A stretch of DNA of 64,000 nt from Paraphysoderma sedebokerense (lineage: Eukaryota; Blastocladiomycota; Physodermatomycetes; Physodermatales; Physodermataceae). The notes beneath the pieces were generated by a model, which made no database searches, was not told where the DNA came from, and worked only from the letters and a program-made list of their open reading frames with translations. Positions 35,486-47,112 of this stretch are shown piece after piece (the first letter of the stretch is position 1; each line of letters begins with the position of its first letter). The position numbers and the translations under genes were made by a program. Location of the stretch: NCBI GenBank assembly GCA_025602915.1, contig JAHLJZ010000043.1, positions 62,001 through 126,000 of the forward strand, in the 5' to 3' direction.

Positions 35486-37313
35486 ATGGTCAAGTGGGTA
35501 GTAATCAAATATTTCTCGACGCTTGCAGTCTTATATCTTCTCGTCATTTGCATTCCCGCACCAATCATATTAAAAGTTTTACTCAGTCTTCCCCTATTCT
35601 ATAATCTCCTGTCGTACTCTCTTCACCACTTCAGTTCGTCTTTCCTTACGCCTTCTTCTGCGTTCAGCCCAGCACATTTAGTAGGCTACGTCATTTCTTT
35701 GACTCCGGCCATCATCTATCTCATTTCATTTTCGTCAGCACCCTTAATCCCTATTTCCATTCGTCCGGAAATTTCCAAAGACGATCTACCAAAAGCAGAC
35801 GAGATTCTTTTCGATCAGCCGTTAACTTATTATTTTGATAACGAACAAAATCAAACAGTTCAAAAAGATTTGCTCAGTTGGCTCTGTTATGGAGTATTGC
35901 ATTATGTCAGTCCAGTTGTTTGCATGGTCTGGTTAGGAATCGTCTGTTGGAAACGAAGTGTGCAGAAATTGAAAAGCGAAGAAAGATTGATGCTTCGAAG
36001 TCGAACGCCAAATGGATATATCACTGAAAATGTTATAGGGGAAGGAGAATTGAGATGGAGAAGGCGGAGTTATAAAGAAATTTTGGGCCGATTCAACATT
36101 ATTTTTATCTTCTTAGCAATTTTTGGTGTAATGAACTTTTTAGGCGTTGTGACACAGATCTTTTTCTTTCCAAGTGCTCCTCCATGTAAGTTTTTCAGTT
36201 TGTCATTAGACGACGAATGTGCCCGTGAGGTCCCTAATATTTATTGCTTATATAGGGTACGTCGAAAAATATCCTGATCTTGAGCCAGACTATTCATTCC
36301 CTGGTGAACCTGCTGGGTTGTCTAGAATTGATAGACTTTTTAATACTAATTTCTATGAAAAAATGTTTAAAAAATCGCCGTTAGGTATGTCTGGATTAAT
36401 TATCAAAAATTTAAGGTGTCGCTTATTTACAATGACTCTTACTTTGACTTTATAGTCTTTGGGTCTTTCCCGTCGCTCCATTCTGCTTATGCTACGCTCG
36501 TTATTCTATTTCTCGTCGAACTTCACCCATACATTCATATATCTATACCCGTTCCAGTTCCGTATGCAATGAACTCGCATTCTTCACTGAAGCTGCAAAA
36601 TTCAAAATCCACATCAGATTCGAACACACAACGAAAAAGAACGAATTCGTTCGGTGGTCTGTCGAAATTGTTGAAAGTCTTCCCGCAATTTCCTTTTGTA
36701 CCCATGAACAAATCGGACGTAAAGCCAGATAGGAGGAACGATTATCGACCCGTTTCAACTGGCTTATCTGCCACTCCCACTTCATCCGACTCTACTATGC
36801 CACCCGATGCCATTGATTCCTACAGTTCAGGAGTAGATCGCTCTGCTGATTACAGTTCTTTCATGAATCCTACATGGAAGGAGAATGAGCAGGAATATGA
36901 AAGCATTGTTGTCGTGTCAGTGCCGCCAAATGATCATGTCATTCAAACTAGTTCTAGAGTGGATATTGAGGTGGCTAGAGGACTTCCAGACATCGAATAT
37001 TATGATTTGAATGGTACGATGGAAGGCAAAGACGAATCAATCAATTACTGGAGTATGAAGATACCAAGCATATTTTTATTCGTTTTATATGTTTACTGGC
37101 AATGTAAGTTCACCATATTTAATCTGCCTCAGGCGGAGATTCTCCACAATCGTTGAAATTAACTCACAAATGTTGTTTATCCATTGACTAGGGTGGTCCA
37201 CATTGTACCTCTCGCACCATTTTTTTGTGGATCTAGTCGGTGGATCAGCGTATGCTGTACTGGGTTATGCTATTGGACGGAGAAGTATCAAGAACGCGTT
37301 ATCTTCTTTGTAA
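35486..37313 (+). CDS. AUR1: AUR1-family inositol phosphorylceramide synthase (PAP2 superfamily)
   Basis: Transfers phosphoinositol to ceramide in the Golgi, the target class of aureobasidin A. Four exons (about 35486-36185, 36256-36384, 36456-37103, 37192-37313) give 532 residues. The family signature appears across splice junctions: FFPSAPPWY, then GSFPSLHSAYATL (first catalytic His) and WWSTLYLSHHFFVDLVGG (second catalytic His and Asp). Several hydrophobic segments precede them. Between the two catalytic blocks, about 170 Ser/Thr/Asn-rich residues (roughly 36540-37050) separate what are normally adjacent membrane segments. A long soluble stretch also lies between the first membrane segments. 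It could be a paralogue with another ceramide or head-group specificity. Confidence 0.88.
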
Positions 37314-38052
37314 AAAATGATTTGTCTTTATCTTAGCAAATGGTGTATTTTATTTGAATTGTTATAATAACTGACCTTTGTTAAAAGTAATAATTGTCCA
37401 TTCACCGATAAAGGCTTAAATGACTTCCTCTGTATTTGGTCTTTCGTTTCGTCCCACGTTCGTTTGAGTTCAAATATATGCGAGTGAACAAGCGTAAGCT
37501 AAGTTCCCGATCTAAAAAATTTGCAACCGCGTGAACGGAATAAGAATTGAGAGCTGATTGTGCCTATTGGAATGTTCGGTGAGGTGAACACTTTCATCAG
37601 ACGGGTCGCGATCTAGAGTTTTATCAATGAAAGTGACGCAAGAGACACTTAGGAGATGAACACTATTCCACACAAGTTAGTTTCTTCTGCATCCAAGCAT
37701 TCAGTTCAGTGGATTGAAGGGATTTCAAATAACGAGGGACAGTGTTGTAGATGTAGACATAAATGAGCAGACACAGAGGGTCCGACAGATATATGAAAGT
37801 TCGAGATATGCATAAAAAATGCTTGATGACACAGCTAGAATAGCAGACAAATATATTTCGATTGCGTCAGGTTAGGGGGATACTGCAGAAAATTCTTTGT
37901 TCGAAAATCGCAGGAAGATCATCACGTCGTCTCGCGTGCTAGTAGTATTGCAAGTCACTGGGTCTATCGTCAAGATATATATTACACAAACGGCGGAATT
38001 CCTTTTTCATTGACCTCCATTGTGGATCTATACGGCATTTACACATACGATT
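37314..38052. other. Promoter region of the Ca2+-ATPase gene
   Basis: About 740 bases with no supported gene. No motif stands out beyond generic AT-rich stretches. Confidence 0.4.
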
Positions 38053-41000
38053 ATGGATCCTGAAGACCCTCCATCCCTCCACAGCCATGAAATTCCAACT
38101 GAAAATATACCGCGACTTGACAATCATTCTCAAAGAATCGTCAATCCATCTGAAGCTCCGCCAATACTTCGTCCACCGGACTCTATTCCTATTAAAGCTC
38201 ATCATCTTCCACCATTAAATCATGTAAGACCATACGTTCCCCGATCTCCAGCATCGATTACAACAAGCCAATCATCGATTCGCGCTGCAATTTTCAAACC
38301 GCACGCTGATACTGGAGGATCAAGAATAGCTGCAGTTTGGGGTGCAGAATCACTTGGCCAAGGTGAATCAGACAGTTCAAAGAGATTTGTTCCGAGGGAC
38401 ATCAGACCAGCGAGAAGCCCTAGCGATTTTAGTATCGGACCTGAAGAGTTGCATCGAATCGTTAATTTTGATAATCAAAACGACCCAGACTTACTGAAGG
38501 AGCTATCTGAGAAATGGAACGGAGTAGAAAGATTGGCCGCTCTTCTTCGTTCAGATATTCACAACGGTTTAAAAATAAGTAGGGGATATGATGTTGACTC
38601 CCCTGTAGGCGTGTTGGGATTGGTTGATACCTCACAAGCACCTTCGAAGAGGCATGTACTGCTCGATACTGACAAAAAGGGGGAAGGCACGAAGATCAGA
38701 GAGTCGGTCGTCAATCAAACAGTTTGCCGTACATCTTCTCAAATACGTGTTAATACTATTCATGAAGATTCAAGCTTATCATCCGACATGACGGTCGATG
38801 ACGAGGAACCTCGCCGATTGCGTTTCGGAACTAATGTTATACCGCCACCCAGAAGTGAAACGATCTTCGAGATTATTTGGGGAACCATCAAAGAGGACAT
38901 AATTATCCAAATTCTGATTTTAGGAGCTTTTGTTACATTGGTCGCTGGATCCATAGTGAATCCACACGAAGGATGGATTGAAGGATTAGCTATTTTAATG
39001 GCAGTGGTTATCGTATTGGTTGTCACCGCCGGCAATGATTATAGCAAGGACAAAAAGTTCAAAAAATTGTTGCTATTGCAGAGCGATAAGAAGTGCAAAG
39101 TCATCAGAGGGGGAAAGAAGGACCAGATGTCTTCATGGGACCTTTTAGTTGGAGATTTGGTGGAACTGCAGACCGGTGATGAAGTACCAGCAGATGGTCT
39201 CTTCGTTAGAGGAAATCGCTTAATTATCGATGAATCACCGCTCACTGGGGAATCTTTGCCGGTTAAGAAAGGAACGAAATCACCATTCATGTTCTCTGGG
39301 TGTCAAGTGAGCGAAGGCTCCGGAATCATGTTGGTAACTGCAGTCGGGAGCAAATCAAGTGGTGGTCAGATTCAAGAGCTTCTCAATCAGAAGCAAAGCG
39401 AAGAGACAGTCCTACAAAAAAAGCTCAGAGTTGCAGCGGTACTAATAGGCAAAATTGGCTTTGCTGCTGGTGTCACTGTTTTCTTGAGTCTTACCATCAA
39501 ATGGGCTGTTGTTACGGCACAAGAGAAAAAGCCATGGGAATGGTCATCATTACTTCAAGTGCTTCATTTCTTTGTCGTCGGTATCACCATGATTGTGGTC
39601 GCTGTCCCGGAAGGTTTACCCCTCGCAGTCACTATTTCGCTGGCTTACTCAATGTTCAAAATGATCAAAGACAGATGCTTTGTACGACATCTCGATGCCG
39701 CCGAAACAATGGGAGAAGCTACTTGCATATGTACGGATAAAACTGGGACGTTAACAGAAAATCGTATGACAGTTGTCCGAGCTGTCGTCTGTGATAGATC
39801 GGTATCAGGAGAAGGATCGGGTGATGCGAACAGCATTCCATATGGATCAACAACATTCGACAACAGAATCGGAAATTTCTTGGGTGAAGCAATCGCCACG
39901 AACTCAACATGTTTCGTAAAATACAAAGAAAATGATCCTCTCCCAGTTTTTGTTGGTTCAGCTACAGAAGGTTCTTTATTGGTTTTTACAACGAAACTGG
40001 GACAAGATTATGATCAGATTAGAAGAGATACAAAGAAGGTGGAGAATTATGAATGGCAATTTACCTCAGATAGGAAACGAATGTCTACTCTGATTCAACC
40101 AAGGACGGCTATCGGCGGACGTGCGATTCCCCCCTACCGGCTGCATACCAAAGGGGCTTCTGAAATTGTGATATCTCTTTGTACAAAAATTCTGTCTAGG
40201 AACGGAGAATCGGTCATGCCACTCTCGGTTTCAGACAGCGCCCGTCTTACAGCTATTATTAAACAGTGGGCTAGTGATGGTTTAAGAACGATTGCTCTGG
40301 CTTACAAAGATTTCGACTCGATGATGGATAGATCTGACAGAGAGGATCCAGAACACGACCTTACATTCGTTGGATTACTTGGTATCAAGGATCCGGTCAG
40401 AAAAGCGGTACCTGAGGCAGTCAAATCGTGTCAAGATGCCGGGCTCACAGTTCGTATGGTGACAGGAGATAACATCCTAACGGCATGCAAGATTGCGAAG
40501 GAATGTTGCATACTGACTGATGAAGGGATAGCGATGGAGGGCCCACAGTTCAGGGCTTTGTCGGTTTCAGAAAAGAAAGCAATTATACCGAAATTACAAG
40601 TTCTCGCGAGATCATCGCCGGCTGACAAACATATACTGGTGTCACTATTGAAGGAAATGGGTGAAGTCGTTTCGGTTACAGGGGATGGTACTAACGATGC
40701 GCCAGCCTTGAAAGAAGCAGACGTGGGCTTTTCAATGGGTGTTTCGGGAACCCAAATTGCTATGAACGCTTCCGATATCGTCTTGCTGGATGACAACTTT
40801 GTTTCTTTTGTGCAGTCAATCAAGTGGGGAAGAAACGTTTTGAACAGTGTGAGAAAGTTTCTCCAATTCCAACTTTCAGTCAATCTCGTCGCTATTATCG
40901 TCACAATTATCGGATCCCTGGCACAGGATGAGTCTCCCTTGAGCCCAGTTCAACTGCTATGGGTTAACTTAATTATGGATACATTCGGTGCTTTGGGCTT

Positions 41001-41604
41001 GGCTTCAGATGTTCCCGACGCCAATATCCTCAAAGCCAAACCTCATTCTCGTACCTCTCCAATTCTGACCAAAGAAATGAAAACTTATATTATCATCCAG
41101 ACTGTTTATCAGGTTGTCGCTCTTTTAGTATTGCTATTCAAAGGTTCTGATATTGTACCTGCCGCTGGTCGAGTCCCCGTAGTCGACGAAAAAGTGCGAA
41201 TCCATACCCTCGTCTTTACCACCTTCGTACTGATTCAAGTATGCAATGAAATAACGGCGCGTCAGCTGCACCACGAACTCAATTGTTTTCATGGATTCTT
41301 CGCAAATCGCTTGTTTCCGCCTATGCTCATCATCATTCTTGTCATTCAAACACTTATCGTTCAGTTCGGTGGTAGTTTTCTTTCAGTTGTACCGTTGACG
41401 GCTGTTGAATGGGAAATATGTATTATAGCGGCTGTGTTGAACATAGCCTATGTCACTATCGTGAGGTTTTTCATGTGGTGTTGGAGAAGTATCATGAACC
41501 GAAGATCGAGAAAAGTCGGTATAGCCAAAGAGCTGGAAAGTGGCACTGGCGGTAATGTGAACGGACCCAGAGGTGTTGTCGCGAGCACTGTGGTTAATAC
41601 TTAA
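38053..41604 (+). CDS. PMC1: P-type Ca2+-ATPase, vacuolar PMC1/PMCA type
   Basis: Pumps Ca2+ out of the cytosol, in fungi mostly into the vacuole. One uninterrupted frame of 1,183 residues from the ATG at 38053. An upstream in-frame ATG at 38020 would add 11. Motifs in order: GDEVPADGLFV and DESPLTGES (actuator), VVAVPEGLPLAVTISLAYS (ion-binding M4), CTDKTGTLTENRMT (phosphorylated Asp), MVTGDN, TGDGTNDAPALKEADVGFSM, then VQLLWVNLIMDTFGALGLA (M6). The N-terminal ~250 residues are a long, Ser/Pro-rich extension, and the C-terminal tail is short and basic with no obvious calmodulin-binding helix. Having no introns is unusual among its multi-exon neighbours. Confidence 0.94.
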   Translation: MDPEDPPSLHSHEIPTENIPRLDNHSQRIVNPSEAPPILRPPDSIPIKAHHLPPLNHVRPYVPRSPASITTSQSSIRAAIFKPHADTGGSRIAAVWGAESLGQGESDSSKRFVPRDIRPARSPSDFSIGPEELHRIVNFDNQNDPDLLKELSEKWNGVERLAALLRSDIHNGLKISRGYDVDSPVGVLGLVDTSQAPSKRHVLLDTDKKGEGTKIRESVVNQTVCRTSSQIRVNTIHEDSSLSSDMTVDDEEPRRLRFGTNVIPPPRSETIFEIIWGTIKEDIIIQILILGAFVTLVAGSIVNPHEGWIEGLAILMAVVIVLVVTAGNDYSKDKKFKKLLLLQSDKKCKVIRGGKKDQMSSWDLLVGDLVELQTGDEVPADGLFVRGNRLIIDESPLTGESLPVKKGTKSPFMFSGCQVSEGSGIMLVTAVGSKSSGGQIQELLNQKQSEETVLQKKLRVAAVLIGKIGFAAGVTVFLSLTIKWAVVTAQEKKPWEWSSLLQVLHFFVVGITMIVVAVPEGLPLAVTISLAYSMFKMIKDRCFVRHLDAAETMGEATCICTDKTGTLTENRMTVVRAVVCDRSVSGEGSGDANSIPYGSTTFDNRIGNFLGEAIATNSTCFVKYKENDPLPVFVGSATEGSLLVFTTKLGQDYDQIRRDTKKVENYEWQFTSDRKRMSTLIQPRTAIGGRAIPPYRLHTKGASEIVISLCTKILSRNGESVMPLSVSDSARLTAIIKQWASDGLRTIALAYKDFDSMMDRSDREDPEHDLTFVGLLGIKDPVRKAVPEAVKSCQDAGLTVRMVTGDNILTACKIAKECCILTDEGIAMEGPQFRALSVSEKKAIIPKLQVLARSSPADKHILVSLLKEMGEVVSVTGDGTNDAPALKEADVGFSMGVSGTQIAMNASDIVLLDDNFVSFVQSIKWGRNVLNSVRKFLQFQLSVNLVAIIVTIIGSLAQDESPLSPVQLLWVNLIMDTFGALGLASDVPDANILKAKPHSRTSPILTKEMKTYIIIQTVYQVVALLVLLFKGSDIVPAAGRVPVVDEKVRIHTLVFTTFVLIQVCNEITARQLHHELNCFHGFFANRLFPPMLIIILVIQTLIVQFGGSFLSVVPLTAVEWEICIIAAVLNIAYVTIVRFFMWCWRSIMNRRSRKVGIAKELESGTGGNVNGPRGVVASTVVNT

Positions 41605-42217
41605 AGAAGGATCAACAGTCGAAGAAGGAATTGGACGACGAAACTAAGGTGTACGGTAAGATTGTCATGTTTTCTCGCAGATGGATTCAAATGAACGTAC
41701 AGACTTATTACGCGTTTTCTCTTCGCCCCCACATTAAAGGGATGGATCGGAACTTGAAATTACCCCTTCGATTAATTTGTCGAGAATTTTTACTCTTCTA
41801 AAATTTCAATTCTGTACAGTCTTTCTTAATTTATAATGAAAGTCTCATTACCTTTCGATGTATCCCCGTGAATAATTTAATAAATTCGGTTTTTGTGGTA
41901 ACTGCCCAAGGAGATATAGTGTACTCTGAGATATGCATATCGATTAAGTCAGGATTTGGCCAGAGTTATGAAAGTCGAAGTTGCGTGAATGGACGACAGG
42001 TTTGATATCACCGTCGACATAACTTTGCAGAGTCCAAATCTCCAGTGCACAAGCGTCAAAGGAAAGTCGGCGTCACATCCATCCGACTGGTGCTTGTATC
42101 CTGATCGTTCTTTTACCGACCTAAAACCAAAGCTATCCGTCTCATGCAAAGGGCTGTCTCCGCTCTCTCCCTCATCCGACAATCCTAATATAGTATATCA
42201 CACATTCACTATTCGAT
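41605..42217. other. Intergenic, no supported gene
   Basis: Downstream flank of the Ca2+-ATPase and promoter of the NIPA-like gene. No domain-bearing frame seen. Confidence 0.5.
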
Positions 42218-44901
42218 ATGTATAGCGCCTTGAAACTTTTTTTTGTACTGTTAATTCTCATCTCAAACTTAAACCCATCGACATCTCTGAATTGTACGAC
42301 AGATAGTGATTGCTCAAATTTAAATACTCCTTACTGTTTCTCTGGGCAGTGCACTCTATTAGTCTCAACAGGTATGTCGACTGCGGATGAATTATTATTG
42401 GCAGGGAGAAACGGACCTTAGAGTGAGATGATTTCACAAAATGTATCTCAGACTCTAGCGTAACTTGGCCGTGTTGTTGAAAGTTAGAAGATGGACATAT
42501 TTCATGATGGGCAAGACCACTTGCATATTTCAACTTGTTTTTAACTGCATCAGAAACATCGTTTATTAAATTGTCATCTTCTCCATGATCTCTCTACAGG
42601 TGAATTTTGTCAGCAGCATACGGATTGTGCCTCCTTCCCGTATTTAGGAGAGACAGCATGTACAGGAGTTTGCGGTATCGAAGCAACTTGTAGTATACAA
42701 AGAGCAAACTCAAATTCCCTTGCACCGCGAAATACTAAATTCTGTTGCCTTGGAGCTGAAGCAAATTCGACATGCCAGCTCGACCGAGAAGCAAAAAAAT
42801 TACGAGCCTGCAAAGAAGGCTTAAAATGCGAAAAATCCGATGTCCTCGAGAATATATCTACTTGTCAAGAGATTGGAACCGGAAACAGATGGATTATAGG
42901 GGTTGCAGTATCGGTATTAGGAAGCATCACGTTGAACGTGGGAATCAATATTCAGAAGTATGCTTTCAAAGGTTTAGAAAACATCCCAGAAGATCAGCAT
43001 GTTCCACTATATAAAATGCCCGTATGTTTATTTCGTTGAATTCTATAGTTGAAGTTCGTCTCTAAGCATAATATTATCATCTGGCAGTTATGGTTGCTCG
43101 GTTTCGCAATATGGATCATCGGAAATTTAGCAAACTTTGTGGCCCTATCATTCGCTGCTCAGTCATTGATCGCACCTCTTGGAGCTGTTTCACTTCTCTC
43201 AAACGCAGTTGCAGCGCCATTGATCAACAAAGAACCTATAGGAAAATTTGACCTTATCGCAATCATTTTCATAATTGCAGGATCAGTTGTGGTGGTCGTG
43301 TTCTCAAGCAGAGAGTCGCCAGGTTTGCTTGCTTATTTCGATAAAAAAGTTTATTCTTCAATCATCAAGTCATCTGACTATATCTTAATCCAGAATATTC
43401 TCTGTGCGCTCTTCTCAGTTTCTATTCAAGAACCGGAACGATAGTTTATCTCGTCGTTATGTGTGCTCTCCTCTTTGTGCTATGGTTGTTTATCCGAATT
43501 ATGGAGTCCAATCAACGTCGCATTCGGGCCGCTGCCCTAAGTGTTATTAAATCAAACCCCACATCACCCGTTGACGTCGAAGCCGCTCCAAAAGATGAAG
43601 CGAAACCGTGGATTCCGGTTTTACATATCGGGTTAGATAAATATACAGTAAAATTGAAAGAATATAGGATATTTTCCCCATCTTCTTGGTTTAAAATTGA
43701 AACTTTAGAAGTCAAAGAGAATGGATTCGCAATGAAGTATTTACTACCATTTAGTTATGCTTGTTGTGGTGGTGTTATGGGAGGAATGACTGTGCTTTTT
43801 GCGAAGAGTGCAGCAGAATTAATTAGTACTACTCTTGGAGGGGACAATCAATTCATATATGTTCCAACCTATTTTATTCTGTTAGCGATTGTCGTGACTG
43901 GTATCGGACAAGTGTGTATTCTTGGCTCTCAATTTTTTTATTTTCTTTGTATCTAACCGTTGTCTTCTTTAGGTGTATTATATTAATGCTGGTATCAAGC
44001 ATTACGACGCATTATTACAGGTCCCGGTTTTCTATGTCGTGTACACAATTTGCGGGGTAGTTTCAGGGGGAGTCTACTTCGATGAATTCCGAAAATTTTC
44101 CGCAGTGCAGTTCTTGCTGTTCTGTTTCGGGATTTTGTTGACATTCGTTGGTGTAGCGTGCCTGGCAGGAAGATTAAAGGAAGAAGCCGCAAAAGAGGCG
44201 GAAAAAGCGCGGCTGGAGGAAGAAAAGAAAAAGGAAGCAAAAAAGAAAGAGAAAGAGAAGGAGGGCAGTGCTACTTCGGTAAGCAAGCAACCCAGAAGTC
44301 AAGCCGCTGAGAAATCTAATGGTATGTTCACTCTTGATTTTACTCTTCGGGGTGTCAATTTTGAGTTCCACCTTGAAAATGAACGAAGCTGACGAGTATG
44401 CTAACTCCAGAGTCTCCGTATACGCCGTCACCACCGGCATCAATATCATCACCAGACCAAATAAGTCCGGTACCTAAAAACTCAATAAAACTACACCAAT
44501 TTGGGGCACTTTCTGCCGATGGAATAGCTGATTCTATTGTTACTCAACACCCTTCCAACGTACCTGATTCCTCTACAATCTCAAAGTCGACTGTACAGTC
44601 TCAATCATCGCAACTGAACTCGAATTCAAAATCAAATACCTCAATATCCGAACGACCTAATGACACCAAGCCTTCTGCATCTTCATCATCCTCCATAGAA
44701 CGATCGTCTTCGTTACAGCGCAAAATACCTTCGCTTTCAACCAAACGGTCAGCATCTTTATCTTCTCCCGAAAATGTCCCTCCGAATCAACCTCTGGAAA
44801 CCCCCACGGATGCTTTATCCCCTACCAGTCCATTCACAGCCGACGACGAAAGTGCATTGTTCAAGAGGACAGATAACCCTGAAAGTCCGACGAATACCTG
44901 A
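42218..44901 (+). CDS. NIPA-type Mg2+ transporter with secreted Cys-rich ectodomain
   Basis: Six exons (about 42218-42371, 42600-43021, 43049-43322, 43394-43911, 43973-44321, 44411-44901) give 735 residues. A signal peptide (MYSALKLFFVLLILISN) leads into ~150 residues with about 20 cysteines (CTTDSDCSNLNTPYCFSGQC, GEFCQQHTDCAS). The NIPA/DMT membrane core follows: SITLNVGINIQKYAF, IIGNLANFVALSFAAQSLIA, PLGAVSLLSNAVAAPLINKE, GGVMGGMTVLFAKSAAELI and QVPVFYVVYTICGVVSGGVYF. The C-terminal cytosolic tail has a charged helix (EAEKARLEEEKKKEAKKKEK) and a long Ser/Pro/Thr-rich end. NIPA proteins carry Mg2+, while the ectodomain is not part of the animal family. The topology requires the ectodomain to face the lumen or outside. 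Confidence 0.85.
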
Positions 44902-45134
44902 GTTTGAAATGTTAGGCTATGATAAGTTTCTCAAAGATAAATTCAAGTTATTTGTGATTTTTGTAGATAATTTCCATAATAATTGATGACCGTATCAAAG
45001 ATAGAAACGGAAGTACTATATTATTACCAACTATAACACAAATGAATATACAAATTGAAAAATCCGCAGCATAGTTGATTTTTAAATTAAATATTAAGCT
45101 ACAATGAACAAGCTTATAAATACAGCTTTGTTAA

Positions 45135-46354
45135 CTAATTCACTGATTCCTCCACTGCTTCCATAGGATCGACAAAGTCGTATTCTGCTTCAGTTGGAGA
45201 AACAGGGCTTGGAATGCCCAAATTCTCTACATCGTCGTCGTTTACATCATGTTCTTCCTCTTTCACAGACATGGCTTCGTCACTCGCAACAACTGATACT
45301 GATTCCGACTCTGACTCTGTTTCTGTTTCTTTAGAAACTTTGAAATTTTCCTCGCACTCCCTTTTCATTTCTTGGAGAGCAGAGTCAATACTGTCCCCGA
45401 CAACCATATCCGCCATTTCCTCAATTTGCTGTATCATCAAGTCACGCTCAAATTCATCGGTACCGTTTAAAACGGAGATATTAATTTTCGGAATCGGTAA
45501 CATTAACTCTGAGTGGTCCATTGTTGTAGCGACTTCGAGCCGTGCCAGCGTCTCGGTAGAGACAGACGAGTGCACAGCAGACTCGGTTTGAACGCATGCA
45601 TCTGACCTCGGAGTCCAGGTTTGAACGGTGGTTCCGCAAGTCTGAGTTGGTGTAAATAAAATACTACGATTGGCAGCTGGTTCAAAGAAAACGAATCTCG
45701 GGAAATTGAACGAGGGTAATCTTTTTTCAGAGAGTTCTGAGAAATTGGAAAAGTCTGGAATTAACGGACTTTGGGGAATGGCAATGTCCAATGGAGCATA
45801 AGCCGAATCACTGGACGTCAAGTAAACTGGGCTTTCGGCACCCGCATGGTAGCCCCACAGTTTATCTGAGTCGTCAGTGAGTAAGAATTCATACTCCTCT
45901 GATAATTTGGCTTCATCGAACAGCGAAAGAACATTGGCATTAGCGTACTCGTAGTCGATAGTGTAAGATAAGTGACTGTAGGAATCGCGGGTAAGAGAAA
46001 ATCTAAAGCGAGGATTGTCAAACGAACGAGAGTGGGTGCGAACGCTGTACAAATCAATTTCGGAATCACTGAATTGGTCACTAGAGTCATCCGAAGAGTG
46101 TCTTAGTGTCAAGGAAGAGTCATCGGAGCAAGACGAAGTGGGTGAGGACAATTCCATGTCCAATGCTGGATAGTCTCGTAATCTGCAGTATACGTCGTAA
46201 TGAAAGGACGGAAGTATATCGTAATGAGTGTATTCTAAATGAAAATGTTAGCATTCTTTCCCCAATTTGAACTCCCAACTCCCAATGCCGGTTGTATCTT
46301 ACCTGCAACAACGCTTTTGCTGTATTCAGATTCAAATTCGTGAGCGCCGACCAT
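45135..46354 (-). CDS. Acidic Ser-rich protein with clustered QT motifs
   Basis: Not assigned to a family. Exon 1 (46354-46303) encodes MVGAHEFESEYSKSVVAE, and exon 2 (46234-45135) continues YTHYDILPSFHYDVY, giving 383 residues. The protein is acidic and Ser/Asp/Glu-rich with no signal peptide or membrane helix. Near residues 225-255 it carries TPTQTCGTTVQTWTPR and ACVQTES, three Q-T pairs at short spacing in the style of dynein light chain (LC8/Dyn2) binding sites. The C-terminal third has a predicted helix (ERDLMIQQIEEMADMVVG) and an acidic tail. The first exon was added because it restores a long frame with a clean GTAAG/TAG intron. Confidence 0.6.
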
Positions 46355-46863
46355 ATTGGGATGCAAGCAACTGTATACAACGAAATGGGGCAAGATGGAA
46401 TGAAAAGTTGCTTCACCAGTCGGTATTAATCTGGGGAAAGGGGATCAAGTTGTTGTATGATTGGTTCTTTTAAATGCAAGCCATCCAATGGTTTCATGAT
46501 GCAGAATGTTGCTGAGAATGGCAACATTCAGCCACAGCGAGTGGGGTGGAATTGTTCCAGATAATGCATTATTGTCAATTGCCCAAGGAATGGTTAACGT
46601 GAATAGCTATTATATGGAAAAGGATGGCAAGTTTGCCAATATTTTCGTCGACAAGGAACAATTTTACCATAGTCATACTGGTCAAACAGGAACTCGCGAA
46701 ACCGATACCGAAAGCGCGACAAGCAAGATGGCTAGAAGCGATCAAAAGAATGAATAGAACTCTCGAGTGACCTTCGTTGTTGACAGAATCAAGGCAAAGC
46801 AAGATGGCTATGTAATATTTACTGCCTTCTCTATGGTGTTGAGATAAAGCAACAGTTACAACA
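46355..46863. other. Flank between acidic protein gene and transposon
   Basis: Overlapping open frames on both strands at about 46506-46757 and 46575-46937 have no recognisable domain. I cannot support a gene. Confidence 0.4.
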
Positions 46864-46907
46864 GGGGGTTTCAGAATTAAAAGTGACGCGTGCAAGAGAG
46901 GCAGAAA
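46864..46907 (+). repeat. Left terminal inverted repeat
   Basis: 44 bases matching the reverse complement of 47759-47802 except at one position. Contains ACGCGT at 46886-46891, with a second copy just inside at 46923-46928. Confidence 0.9.
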
Positions 46908-47112
46908 GTCGCCTGGCAGAAAACGCGTGGGAGCCAATCAAATTAATCTGCAACCCTTGTAATTCTGAGTTACCCCAAAAGAAAGGATGTTATTGTTTTG
47001 CAGACATCTAGACATTAAACAACCACCACAGATCAGCCGCCAGCCATATATACAGCCTCAAATACTATTTTTATTAACAGCACACCATATTTTTACGACC
47101 TAGACTTCAGTA

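Noticed and set aside
46506-46757. 83-codon frame next to the transposon
   Set aside because: An opposing frame of similar length exists, no domain is visible, and no splice partner was found.
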